The notes under the pieces: generated by a model
Told to the model about the DNA's origin: nothing
What the model saw: the letters and a program-made list of their open reading frames with translations, nothing else
Databases searched by the model: none
Shown here: one piece after another, positions 21,878-28,167 of the stretch
Position numbering within the stretch: the first letter of the stretch is position 1
How the letters are laid out: each line of letters opens with the position of its first letter
Program-made: the position numbers and the translations under genes
Source of the DNA: a virus
DNA: 28,167 bases
Virus record (IMG/VR): IMGVR_UViG_3300007537_000012
Coordinates: 1-28,167 of that record
Reading direction: 5' to 3' (one strand)

Positions 21878-24159
21878 TATTGATTATTTATATATTGTTT
21901 CATATTTTCCCATATATCATTGTAAACTCCTTTTTCTACCGTATTATTCAAATTTTGCATAAATTGCTTATGACAAAACATATATAATCTCATTGAAGAT
22001 ATACGGTCAAAGTTCCCGTCTATGACAAAACTAATACATTCTTTTAAGAAACCAATATCCATTATAGTATTTAACCTATACTGATATACAGTTTTATTTT
22101 TATCAGTATCGTCTACAACAGATACTTCCTCCATTAACCATTCAGCTAAATATTTATATCCCAACTTATTCATCTCATCAGTAAAAGTATTTCCAAGAGG
22201 AAGGTTCTTATTCCTAGACCTTTCTTTTGGGTCTAGCATATCTAATGAATGTTCTAGTAGATGTGTCTTCTTCCATTCCCTTGCATAATCTATTGCAGAT
22301 TGACCACCCCCACGTCTTTCAAAATTAATCTTACAATTATAATATTCTGCTAACTTAAATACATTAGACCACCAAGTTTTTAAATCAGGTCTACCTATAT
22401 ATTTAGCCACAATAGTACCTGTATATAAATTAATAGGAACATTTCTATCATACTCCTTTATAACATAACATGCACCAATAGATGTAAAATTATCTGTTTG
22501 GTCAGAAGCAAAAGGGTCTACTACAATAGTGTAGAGATTCTTAGGTATCTTCCGTACTTTATCATAGTGTTCTTGACCGTGAGAATTAATTGTCTTATAA
22601 TCATATACAACTCTTTTAGGTGTTTCTAATATACTAATACAACCTTCTATATTATCCACTCTATCATCTACAGGATAATCATTAAAAGGTATTAAATTAT
22701 TATCAGGTTTAAATGTAACACCACTCTTAGCTCTCTCTAATTTACCATGTGTCCATAACTTATCTAAATCCTCACTCTGTATTCTAATTAACTGCTCTTC
22801 TAATAACTTAGTAGGAAATATATTACCCTTAATACGCTGTAAAGCCTCCATTGGTGAAAAAGGATATTCTGCTGCATATTGTGTTACATTAGTTTCATTA
22901 CCACTAGCTCTAATCTTTTGTCTTTCCTTAATATGATGTAAATAACCACGTAAAGTATCCATGTTACCATCATCATCCATATATAAACCTATGCAATATT
23001 GAACAGGAAAAAAGAATCCACACTTCTTACCATATCTACCCTTATCCCAATAATTAATAAATTCTACCATATTATTAGCAGTAGGTGTATAAAACATCTC
23101 TCTTAATCCTATAATTCCTATACCATCTTCACCACCTGTACCCCACGGAATCAATGTACCAATAACATAACCATCTTGTTCTACCAAAGGTCTACTAGCG
23201 GATAATACATTCTTCAATGTTGGAAATGAACCTGCTTCTTCAAACATTACATATAATCCATCTAATCCCCTAACTTTTTTTTCTTGACTTAATGCTACAC
23301 CTTGTATTTCAGAACCTTTCCATATCTCATTCTTCCTCTTATCATACTTACTAGCTCTACGGTGCATCTTAGACATTGGACTATTTACTACTTGATGTGG
23401 CTTTAACATAGCACCATTAGTATTAATATTTAAAAAATCAATAGTATCCCAACATACCTTATCTAATATCCTTTTAGCACCACTAATCATATCCTTAGTA
23501 TACCCACAATATATAACAGTCTTTTTAAAGTCTGTAACGTAAGTGTGAACCCCTATTGACCCCATAACTTCTGTAAATCCTGTACGTCTAGGTTTTACAA
23601 CGCTAAGATGTTTACCCTTATTCTTAGCTTCTTCCTGTAATGCCCAAAAGAAATGATAATGTATTACCCAAAATTTAGGAAACCCATCCACCTTCTTACC
23701 TATACCAAGTTCCTTATCTACTTCAACAGTAATTTGCATCCTCCTATAATTTAGGAAAAAATAGTGCAACCCTGTAATATCTATTTGGTCAGGAGTACCT
23801 ACATTAATACTATAACCTTCTCTACATCTCCTATATTCTTCTTCCCAAAACTCTTTATATTTCCTACTCTTACGCCTATATTCACAATACTTACCTGTTT
23901 CAATAAATCTATTAGCCGCTTCAGATAACTTATGAGTATCTCTAAATGTAGAAGGAGTCTTATGATTATGATACATATTAGGTAACATTGGCATATAATC
24001 AGATAAGATTTCTTCATTAGCCTCTATATTAAATTCATCAAATATCTCCTTTATATCTTCTGTTAATATCAAATCACCGTTTGAATCATAATTCAATGTA
24101 TACCCAAACGGTGTTTCTATTTCTCTATCAATAAAAGATATTAATTCAAGTTCATCCAT
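21877..24159 (-). CDS. terL: Terminase large subunit
   Basis: The 760-residue product has the ATPase and nuclease parts in order. The Walker A-type loop is VVKPRRTGFTE (187-197), Walker B is LYVMFEEAG (302-310) with the catalytic Glu, and the coupling motif is VIGTL (332-336). The RNase H-like nuclease follows with acidic D548 in TIVVDPFASDQTDNF, E614 in INFERRGGG and an Asp near 701 in TIMDIGFLKECISF. It drives genome packaging through the portal and cuts the concatemer. The length suits crAss-like large terminases. It lies 17 bases after the small-terminase-position gene and overlaps the portal by one base. The start context is an AT-rich ATTATG. This is the most secure call in the window. 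Confidence 0.93.
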   Translation of the reverse strand: MDELELISFIDREIETPFGYTLNYDSNGDLILTEDIKEIFDEFNIEANEEILSDYMPMLPNMYHNHKTPSTFRDTHKLSEAANRFIETGKYCEYRRKSRKYKEFWEEEYRRCREGYSINVGTPDQIDITGLHYFFLNYRRMQITVEVDKELGIGKKVDGFPKFWVIHYHFFWALQEEAKNKGKHLSVVKPRRTGFTEVMGSIGVHTYVTDFKKTVIYCGYTKDMISGAKRILDKVCWDTIDFLNINTNGAMLKPHQVVNSPMSKMHRRASKYDKRKNEIWKGSEIQGVALSQEKKVRGLDGLYVMFEEAGSFPTLKNVLSASRPLVEQDGYVIGTLIPWGTGGEDGIGIIGLREMFYTPTANNMVEFINYWDKGRYGKKCGFFFPVQYCIGLYMDDDGNMDTLRGYLHHIKERQKIRASGNETNVTQYAAEYPFSPMEALQRIKGNIFPTKLLEEQLIRIQSEDLDKLWTHGKLERAKSGVTFKPDNNLIPFNDYPVDDRVDNIEGCISILETPKRVVYDYKTINSHGQEHYDKVRKIPKNLYTIVVDPFASDQTDNFTSIGACYVIKEYDRNVPINLYTGTIVAKYIGRPDLKTWWSNVFKLAEYYNCKINFERRGGGQSAIDYAREWKKTHLLEHSLDMLDPKERSRNKNLPLGNTFTDEMNKLGYKYLAEWLMEEVSVVDDTDKNKTVYQYRLNTIMDIGFLKECISFVIDGNFDRISSMRLYMFCHKQFMQNLNNTVEKGVYNDIWENMKQYINNQ

Positions 24160-24176
24160 AATTCTATAAGTTTATC

Positions 24177-24806
24177 CTAGAAGTCTTCACCTTCATCTAT
24201 CTCACCATAGTTATCCGTATTATCTTTTTTGTTTTCAACATATTTACTCTTTAAGTCCATTAAAGTTTCTAATAATACTTTAAAAGATTTAGCATTTGCA
24301 TTAGCTTTATTAATCATATCTAAACCACTAGCTATCTCATCATTCTCTAATTTATCTAAATTCTCTAAATCATTATCTATCTTTTCAGCTATCTTATTAT
24401 TAAATTTAATATACCTATGTATAGCCTTCCTAGTAGATTCTAGTGCATCATATATAATATCACGAGTTAATTTCTTATACACCTTAATACATTCCAATAA
24501 TATATCATCCTTCTCCCAACTATATTTATCATCCTTACTCTCTAATTCAGATACATATAATGCTTCCTCAATTCTTTCATCTTCTGTTAAATCTATTTCA
24601 GAAGTAGGACTAAAAGAATGATATATAAACTTTAAAGCTCTAACATCTTTTGGTGCAGATATTCTCTTATCATTTCTACCATCTTTATTACCAGACTCTC
24701 TCCTATAATCCCTAGAACATAATTTGTTATAACAATCATAGTGTAACATATACGGAGCTAATAATATCTCCCCTGTATCCATATCTAATCTAATTGGTCT
24801 ATCCAT
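24177..24806 (-). CDS. Protein in small-terminase position (209 aa)
   Basis: The 209-residue product has a mixed N-terminal part with two Cys (C25 and C30, in YDCYNKLCSRDYRRE), a basic stretch (about 31-52) and then a mostly helical body (about 75-200) with coiled-coil-like stretches (DNDLENLDKLENDEIA and ALLETLMDLKSKY-type segments). The C-terminus is acidic (EIDEGEDF). Small terminases are short helical oligomers that recognise the phage DNA and are usually encoded directly before the large subunit, as here with a 17-base gap. The sequence does not show a recognisable helix-turn-helix, so the function rests on place and helical content. Its start shares one base with the HU/IHF-like gene stop, so the two are coupled. 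The stop is TAG, which argues against TAG being read as an amino acid here. Confidence 0.5.
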   Translation of the reverse strand: MDRPIRLDMDTGEILLAPYMLHYDCYNKLCSRDYRRESGNKDGRNDKRISAPKDVRALKFIYHSFSPTSEIDLTEDERIEEALYVSELESKDDKYSWEKDDILLECIKVYKKLTRDIIYDALESTRKAIHRYIKFNNKIAEKIDNDLENLDKLENDEIASGLDMINKANANAKSFKVLLETLMDLKSKYVENKKDNTDNYGEIDEGEDF

Positions 24807-25075
24807 TATTTCTTCTTTTTATAAACTCTCTTTTCTTGTGAATTAAGATGCTTATGCAACCTATTCTTATTAATCTTAAATCTACCTAACCCATGTAATA
24901 ATACATCTTTATCATTATTAGTACGTAAGTGCATCTCTAAATAATCAGATATAATATTAAATACTAATCTAACATCCTTAACCGATACCCCTAAGTCATC
25001 ATTCAACTCTTTACCTAATTCAGCAAAAGTTATATCTTCTGCAACTTCTTCTATAATATTCTTATTCACTCTCAT
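24806..25075 (-). CDS. Small HU/IHF-like DNA-binding protein
   Basis: Residues 30-70 of this 89-residue protein (SVKDVRLVFNIISDYLEMHL, then NNDKDVLLHGLGRFKINKNR) follow the first half of the HU/IHF fold: helix, turn, helix, then beta with the L-x-G-x-G-x-F core. The DNA-clamping beta arm with its Pro is not seen. Instead the tail is short and very basic (EKRVYKKKK). Small IHF-like proteins are known in crAss-like genomes, and bending DNA at the packaging site or organising the genome would fit here. The gene overlaps the nuclease gene by 14 bases and the next gene by one base. A small basic regulator with only local similarity is the alternative. Confidence 0.5.
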   Translation of the reverse strand: MRVNKNIIEEVAEDITFAELGKELNDDLGVSVKDVRLVFNIISDYLEMHLRTNNDKDVLLHGLGRFKINKNRLHKHLNSQEKRVYKKKK

Positions 25076-26678
25076 AACAATTTATTAATATTTTACTGTA
25101 ATCATCACAATCATATCTAAAATATTCATCCTCTTTAAGATGAATAACTATTAACTCATCTATCTCAAATATTGTAGCATCTTCTAGTAATACCTTATAT
25201 GTTCCTAGTTGTAACTGATATTTATTAAAAGCATTTGCCACCAATGTATCAAAAGGTTTAAGTAAATACTCTGAATAATTTTTAAATAAATTAGCATTAG
25301 TTTTCCAATCACCTAATGACAATTTACCCGTATGCTTGGATACCATAGGTAAATCTATTGTACCTGCTAAATTATAGTTCTCACTATAAACTCTTAACTC
25401 TGGTACAATATACCAATAATCCTTACTATAATCTATTAAAAACTTTAAACCATATAATGCTTTATTTTTACAAACTTCTACATTAGATACTGATAACTCA
25501 TCAGCTTTACTAACTACTGCACTATACAACTTATTTCTTAAAGTATCAACTTTATCATTAAAAGCATAATCTATGTCAATTTTATAACAACTATACATAT
25601 ACTTAACAACTTCTTCTAAAGCATAATGCACAACAGTACCTTCATTAGCAGCCCTATCTCTATTATTATCCCACTTCTCAATAATCTGCTCTTTTGTAAA
25701 ACCTTTATAATTTTTAGTACCAACACATCTACCCGCTATCATATCCCAATCCTTATACTTTTCATAACCTTTATTAAAGGTAGTAACACTAACTCTTTGG
25801 TTATTTTCAACAGTATAAGTATGAGTATCTTCTACAAACTTTAACCTACTAAAAGATTTATCTAATTCCCCTTGAATATCAAATATATTCCAAGAACTAC
25901 GTTCAATAGTATTATTACCATACTCCTTTAAAATTAAAGAATATAACCAATTAATACCCTTAGATGTCATCCTTACAACTTTACCAACTTTATATTCAAA
26001 ATATCCAGACTCTATATACTTTCTATAAGGTATGTTATTTTTATTTAATATCTTCTTATCCCTTAAAAAAGAATATAAGTTATTCCTACCCACATTACGC
26101 TGCCTCATTATATTAGCAACTTCTGATATATTATATAAATTAGTATCACTATCTATACAAGTATCAAAAAATTCAACCTTAGGTTTAACACTTTCTAACA
26201 TATCCTGCGTATCAGCTAACATCCTTAAAGCCTCTGAAAAACTAGAAGGTAACTTATTAATCATCTCATTACGTACTTTTACAAGAGTTTCCTCACAACT
26301 TAATAGGTAATCCCTGTATCTACTAGCATTATCTGTTTTAGCCATCATAGCTAAATGCTGCCCTGTACGTAAAGTAATAGCATAGTCCATCTTTATATTA
26401 CCCTTCAACTTTCTACCTGTATTACTATCCTCAATAGGTGTGTAATCTATACCATTATTAAATAACGTATCTTTCTTAGCAGTACCTACTAAATTACGTC
26501 TTACCCACTTAGACCAATTACTAGGATGTAATCCTAAACCATTATACAATTCTCTCAATGATACAACCTTAGAAACTTCACCATTAATCTCTATGTCTTT
26601 AACAGTAAGTAATTCTAACTTATTATCCATATAGTCAGGTATTATATCATCATCTGATATTTTAATATTGCTTGACAT
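25062..26678 (-). CDS. AntA and ANT antirepressor domains fused to PD-(D/E)XK nuclease
   Basis: Three parts are visible in 538 residues. Residues 40-110 match AntA/AntB-type antirepressor domains (LRELYNGLGLHPSNWSKWVR, then IKMDYAITLRTGQHLAMMAK). Residues 158-252 match the ANT/KilAC-type domain (ISEVANIMRQRN...NNLYSFLRDKKILN, then RMTSKGINWLYSLI). Residues 278-525 form a RecB-type PD-(D/E)XK nuclease: an H-x-Y turn (286-288), G347-T-V-V-H351, E427, G-T-I-D442, G-D457-W-K459 and Q488/Q490 with Y494. The catalytic set looks complete. PD-(D/E)XK nucleases near the terminase are typical for crAss-like phages; the antirepressor fusion is unusual. The front part may bind DNA or a regulator, and the rear part cleaves DNA in recombination or end processing. 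It overlaps both neighbouring genes by 14-17 bases. Confidence 0.8.
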   Translation of the reverse strand: MSSNIKISDDDIIPDYMDNKLELLTVKDIEINGEVSKVVSLRELYNGLGLHPSNWSKWVRRNLVGTAKKDTLFNNGIDYTPIEDSNTGRKLKGNIKMDYAITLRTGQHLAMMAKTDNASRYRDYLLSCEETLVKVRNEMINKLPSSFSEALRMLADTQDMLESVKPKVEFFDTCIDSDTNLYNISEVANIMRQRNVGRNNLYSFLRDKKILNKNNIPYRKYIESGYFEYKVGKVVRMTSKGINWLYSLILKEYGNNTIERSSWNIFDIQGELDKSFSRLKFVEDTHTYTVENNQRVSVTTFNKGYEKYKDWDMIAGRCVGTKNYKGFTKEQIIEKWDNNRDRAANEGTVVHYALEEVVKYMYSCYKIDIDYAFNDKVDTLRNKLYSAVVSKADELSVSNVEVCKNKALYGLKFLIDYSKDYWYIVPELRVYSENYNLAGTIDLPMVSKHTGKLSLGDWKTNANLFKNYSEYLLKPFDTLVANAFNKYQLQLGTYKVLLEDATIFEIDELIVIHLKEDEYFRYDCDDYSKILINCYESE

Positions 26679-26880
26679 CTTCTGTATAATGTTTAATGGT
26701 TCTATCTATTATATTTTGATTAATATGTTTTTTATAAGAATCTAAGTTCTCATAATATATATCCTTTAATTGAGGATACTTATTCAATATCTCACCACAT
26801 TGCTCAATAAAGATGTGTGGGTATTTTAACATCTTATCAATATATTTACGGTGTATCTTTTTAGCTTTTTTACTTTTCAT
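26662..26880 (-). CDS. Small basic protein of unknown function (72 aa)
   Basis: The 72-residue product is rich in Lys, Tyr, His and Ile (MKSKKAKKIHRKYIDKMLKY) and looks wholly helical. It has no membrane segment or known motif. It lies between the RusA-like gene (10-base gap) and the antirepressor-nuclease gene (17-base overlap) and has the shared TAAAATTATG start context, so it is probably real and translated with its neighbours. The charge suggests nucleic-acid binding or a role as partner of the nearby nucleases, but that is only a guess from place. Confidence 0.45.
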   Translation of the reverse strand: MKSKKAKKIHRKYIDKMLKYPHIFIEQCGEILNKYPQLKDIYYENLDSYKKHINQNIIDRTIKHYTEDVKQY

Positions 26881-26890
26881 AATTTTATAT

Positions 26891-27445
26891 TTAATATTCT
26901 ATACGATAACCTAATTCAGTACTATTCTCTAATTTAATATCTTCCAATAAAATATTCTTTAATTCTTCAAACTTAGCATCTAATCTAGCCCCTAGATAAT
27001 CTTGCTCACTCTGGAAACTTATATAAACACCTGGGGATTCCTTGTCTATACTATACCACCCACCATTATAATACATAGGTACAGGAATTATATAATCCAT
27101 GTTGTCATCCTCTATCACATCATGTGCTACCATTAAATCTAATACTATCTGACATACATTATGGAAATCAAACTTCCTCCTACTATCTCTTACAAAATGA
27201 AATTTAACTATAATAGGAGAACTCCTATCTATATCTACATCTTTAAATATCTTTTCAAATTCATTATCCCTAGTCTTATAATTAGTGTATTCCTTCTTAC
27301 TAACACTGAACTTCTGTACCCCTAACTTCTGTAAATACTTTTTAACAGTCTTACTATGGAATACTCCTTTAGAAGTTTTAACTTTACTGTTCTTAGAACT
27401 AGGAACATTGTTGGGAATAAATATACAATCATCTAATAAATTCAT
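26891..27445 (-). CDS. RusA-like Holliday junction resolvase
   Basis: The 184-residue product shows the RusA pattern: the N-terminal IPNNVPSSKNSKVKTSKGVF (10-29), then FVRDSRRKFDFHNVCQIVLD (84-103) and LMVAHDVIEDDN (104-115). In E. coli RusA the acidic residues lie in an R-D-x-D-N motif and in a downstream D-D pair. Here the first motif reads FDFHN (D93, H95, N96), so one of the two Asp positions is His, while D113/D114 are kept. This variant is familiar to me in phages of Bacteroidetes. RusA enzymes resolve branched DNA during replication, recombination and packaging. It is the first gene of the leftward unit, behind a good promoter-like site, followed after 10 bases by a small gene. The family call is sound; activity with the changed residue is unproven. 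Confidence 0.82.
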   Translation of the reverse strand: MNLLDDCIFIPNNVPSSKNSKVKTSKGVFHSKTVKKYLQKLGVQKFSVSKKEYTNYKTRDNEFEKIFKDVDIDRSSPIIVKFHFVRDSRRKFDFHNVCQIVLDLMVAHDVIEDDNMDYIIPVPMYYNGGWYSIDKESPGVYISFQSEQDYLGARLDAKFEELKNILLEDIKLENSTELGYRIEY

Positions 27446-27463
27446 AATTTTATACAGTTTTTA

Positions 27464-27495
27464 CAAACATAGTTAAAACTATATATATCTACAAA
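27464..27495 (-). promoter_or_regulatory. Bacteroidetes-type promoter for the RusA-nuclease-terminase unit
   Basis: On the minus strand TTTG (27495-27492) is followed after 20 bases by TATGTTTG (27471-27464), matching TTTG-N19-21-TAnnTTTG in both boxes. The start codon at 27445 is about 18 bases beyond. A palindrome with arms ATAGTT and AACTAT (27469-27482) overlaps the -7 box and the spacer and could be an operator. Confidence 0.72.
27469..27482. promoter_or_regulatory. Palindrome over the -7 box, possible operator
   Basis: ATAGTT-AA-AACTAT, two six-base arms with a two-base centre, overlaps the last three bases of the -7 box and runs into the spacer of the leftward promoter. A repressor bound there would block polymerase. 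The downstream operon encodes AntA/ANT-type domains, a class linked to relief of repression. Palindromes of this size arise by chance in AT-rich DNA, so the call is weak. Confidence 0.3.
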
Positions 27496-27553
27496 TAATA
27501 TGGGAAATAAAATGCTATTATATTTAGGTGTGAAAAAGGCAGAGATACAGCTG

Positions 27554-27667
27554 TAACGTTTTACTGCACGTAGTGTAAGTACTACAAACAAGTTTTATTA
27601 AATGTTTTATAGTTTCTTGTTTTAACGTTTAACAAGTGTTTACCTGTTTGTAAAACTAACGTTTTAC
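27554..27667. repeat. Three TAACGTTTWAC repeats (iteron-like)
   Basis: TAACGTTTTAC occurs at 27554-27564 and 27657-27667, and the one-base variant TAACGTTTAAC at 27623-27633. The starts are 69 and 34 bases apart, close to a 2:1 ratio. All three are in the same orientation. The middle copy sits inside a dyad (CTTGTT at 27616-27621 and AACAAG at 27631-27636). The last copy overlaps a hairpin with arms GTAAAAC and GTTTTAC (27650-27656 and 27661-27667) around a TAAC loop. Repeated short sites with dyads in a gene-free region suit an origin or operator cluster. Confidence 0.5.
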
Positions 27668-27721
27668 AGAGGGAAAAAGTTGCCTATTAATAGGTTATTA
27701 ACAAAACATTAACAACTACCC

Positions 27722-27729
27722 TATATTTG
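27722..27729 (+). promoter_or_regulatory. Plus-strand TATATTTG box, weak promoter candidate
   Basis: TATATTTG on the plus strand equals the -7 box of three leftward promoters in this window. No TTG is found 19-21 bases upstream, so the -33 element is missing. It would drive transcription to the right, out of the window. It may be chance in AT-rich DNA. Confidence 0.25.
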
Positions 27730-27730
27730 T

Positions 27731-27772
27731 TAGGAACTTCTAGGAAATCCTGTATTGTAAAAGCTGTTCCTA
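27731..27772. repeat. Inverted repeat with nested dyad
   Basis: TAGGAAC (27731-27737) pairs with GTTCCTA (27766-27772), and AGGA-AA-TCCT (27742-27751) lies inside. The pair directly follows the plus-strand TATATTTG box, so it would be in the 5' leader of any rightward transcript. It could be a structured leader or a protein-binding site. Confidence 0.3.
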
Positions 27773-28030
27773 TAATAATTACTTGTAGTATATACACCAT
27801 CAATATAATACCCTAGACCTAAAAATAATTTTTGAAAAATATTATTTAACAATGAGGAATTTATGAGATTCTTATGTGGGTAATACTATATCCCCCCTAT
27901 TCTTATAATTTGGAGTATTTTTAAATTTAGCGTATTTGTAAATGTGTGGGGTTATTTTACAAAAAATTCCCTATTAAAAAACAAAAATCCAATTATCCCC
28001 CTCAAAAATAAATTAACAACAATTATTTTT

Positions 28031-28081
28031 ACTAGGTTTCCACAGCCTACAATTCTACGTTGCCACTAGGTTTCACCACAG
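28031..28081. repeat. Imperfect direct repeat ACTAGGTTTC(AC)CACAG
   Basis: ACTAGGTTTCCACAG at 28031-28045 and ACTAGGTTTCACCACAG at 28065-28081 differ only by two inserted bases. The copies start 34 bases apart. They open a stretch of clearly higher G+C than the AT-rich DNA to the left, running to about 28155, with a short hairpin TGGAAG/CTTCCA downstream (28104-28121 region). No function is recognised. Confidence 0.45.
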
Positions 28082-28167
28082 GGTCAAGAGTCTACAAAGA
28101 TGGAAGAAAAACCTTCCAGGTTTTCTCTTTGAAGAACACCTCATACATAGTTTGATTGAATTTTAAA

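Larger units (their letters stand above)
27446..28167. other. Intergenic region without a convincing gene
   Basis: No frame with a good start and convincing length is seen on either strand in these 722 bases. The region holds the leftward promoter at 27464-27495, three TAACGTTTWAC repeats (27554-27667), dyads at 27616-27636, 27650-27667 and 27731-27772, a lone TAnnTTTG box on the plus strand (27722-27729), AT tracts around 27815-28020, and a less AT-rich island from 28031. If, as in other crAss-like genomes, genes to the right run the other way, this would be the divergent control region and a candidate origin. The window does not show the right-hand genes, so this is inference. Confidence 0.5.

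Noticed and set aside
24229-24621. Plus-strand open frame of 130 codons opposite the small-terminase-position gene
   Set aside because: It is opposite a coupled gene in a tight operon, has no promoter or own space, and has Leu/Ser-rich shadow composition.
27511-27555. Fourteen-codon plus-strand frame as a leader peptide
   Set aside because: It has an ATG and stop but no regulatory codons, hairpin series or downstream gene within the window to give it a role.
27554-27667. CRISPR-like array
   Set aside because: Three 11-base copies with unequal spacing are too short and too few for CRISPR repeats, and no cas-type gene is present.
27815-28020. AT tracts as hairpin terminators
   Set aside because: Pairings found there are weak A/T-only stems with mismatches and have no gene end next to them.
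28036-28148. Reading TAG as Gln to join minus-strand frames at the right edge into a longer peptide
   Set aside because: Some crAss-like phages recode TAG, and the joined frame is possible, but the gene at 24177-24806 ends with TAG at its natural end and no long gene here contains in-frame TAG. Standard code is the simpler reading.

Overview
The window looks like the structural (late) half of a crAss-like bacteriophage (order Crassvirales) infecting a Bacteroidetes host. The DNA is strongly AT-rich. Every convincing protein gene lies on the minus strand, so transcription runs from the right end of the window to the left. The gene order is the one expected for crAss-like phages: recombination and packaging genes, large terminase, portal, fibres, lysis-type membrane genes, scaffold, major capsid protein, tail ring proteins and a muzzle-type protein. 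A Bacteroidetes host is supported by promoter-like boxes of the TTG / TAnnTTTG type in the gaps and by AT-rich start contexts in place of Shine-Dalgarno sequences.

Layout in transcription order. (1) 28167-27446 holds no convincing gene. It contains three TAACGTTTWAC repeats, several dyads and, at the right edge, a less AT-rich island with an imperfect direct repeat. (2) 27445-24177 is an early or packaging operon: a RusA-like resolvase, a small unknown protein, a long protein joining AntA and ANT antirepressor-type domains to a PD-(D/E)XK nuclease, a small HU/IHF-like protein, and a protein in the small-terminase position. (3) 24159-19364 encodes the large terminase and the portal. (4) 19353-13674 encodes two large fibre-type proteins that share a short module. 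(5) 13647-11903 is a block of small, mostly membrane proteins: two holin-like proteins, a membrane-anchored coiled coil and a spanin-like protein. (6) 11876-6034 is the capsid block: acidic scaffold-like protein, major capsid protein, an unknown conserved-looking protein, a GroES-like protein and an Ala/Thr-rich virion protein. (7) A tRNA gene with a CAT anticodon and initiator-like features lies at 5906-5979. (8) 5889-1 is the tail block: three ring-type proteins, a Cys-rich protein, two small proteins and the start of a muzzle-type protein that runs off the left edge.

Likely transcription units follow from sites in the gaps. Promoter-like sites precede the RusA-like gene, the propeller fibre, the spanin-like gene and the gene after the capsid gene. 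Hairpin terminators follow the capsid gene, the GroES-like gene and the Ala/Thr-rich protein gene. Many genes inside the packaging and membrane blocks overlap by 1-17 bases, which suggests translational coupling.

Family names come from reading the sequences without any search. Terminase, portal, capsid, RusA and PD-(D/E)XK calls rest on motifs plus order. Ring, muzzle, scaffold, holin, spanin, small-terminase and GroES-like calls rest on weaker similarity, topology or position and should be read as such. The most unusual items are the antirepressor-nuclease fusion, the possible GroES-like protein beside the capsid gene, the initiator-like tRNA, and the repeat-rich right-hand intergenic region.
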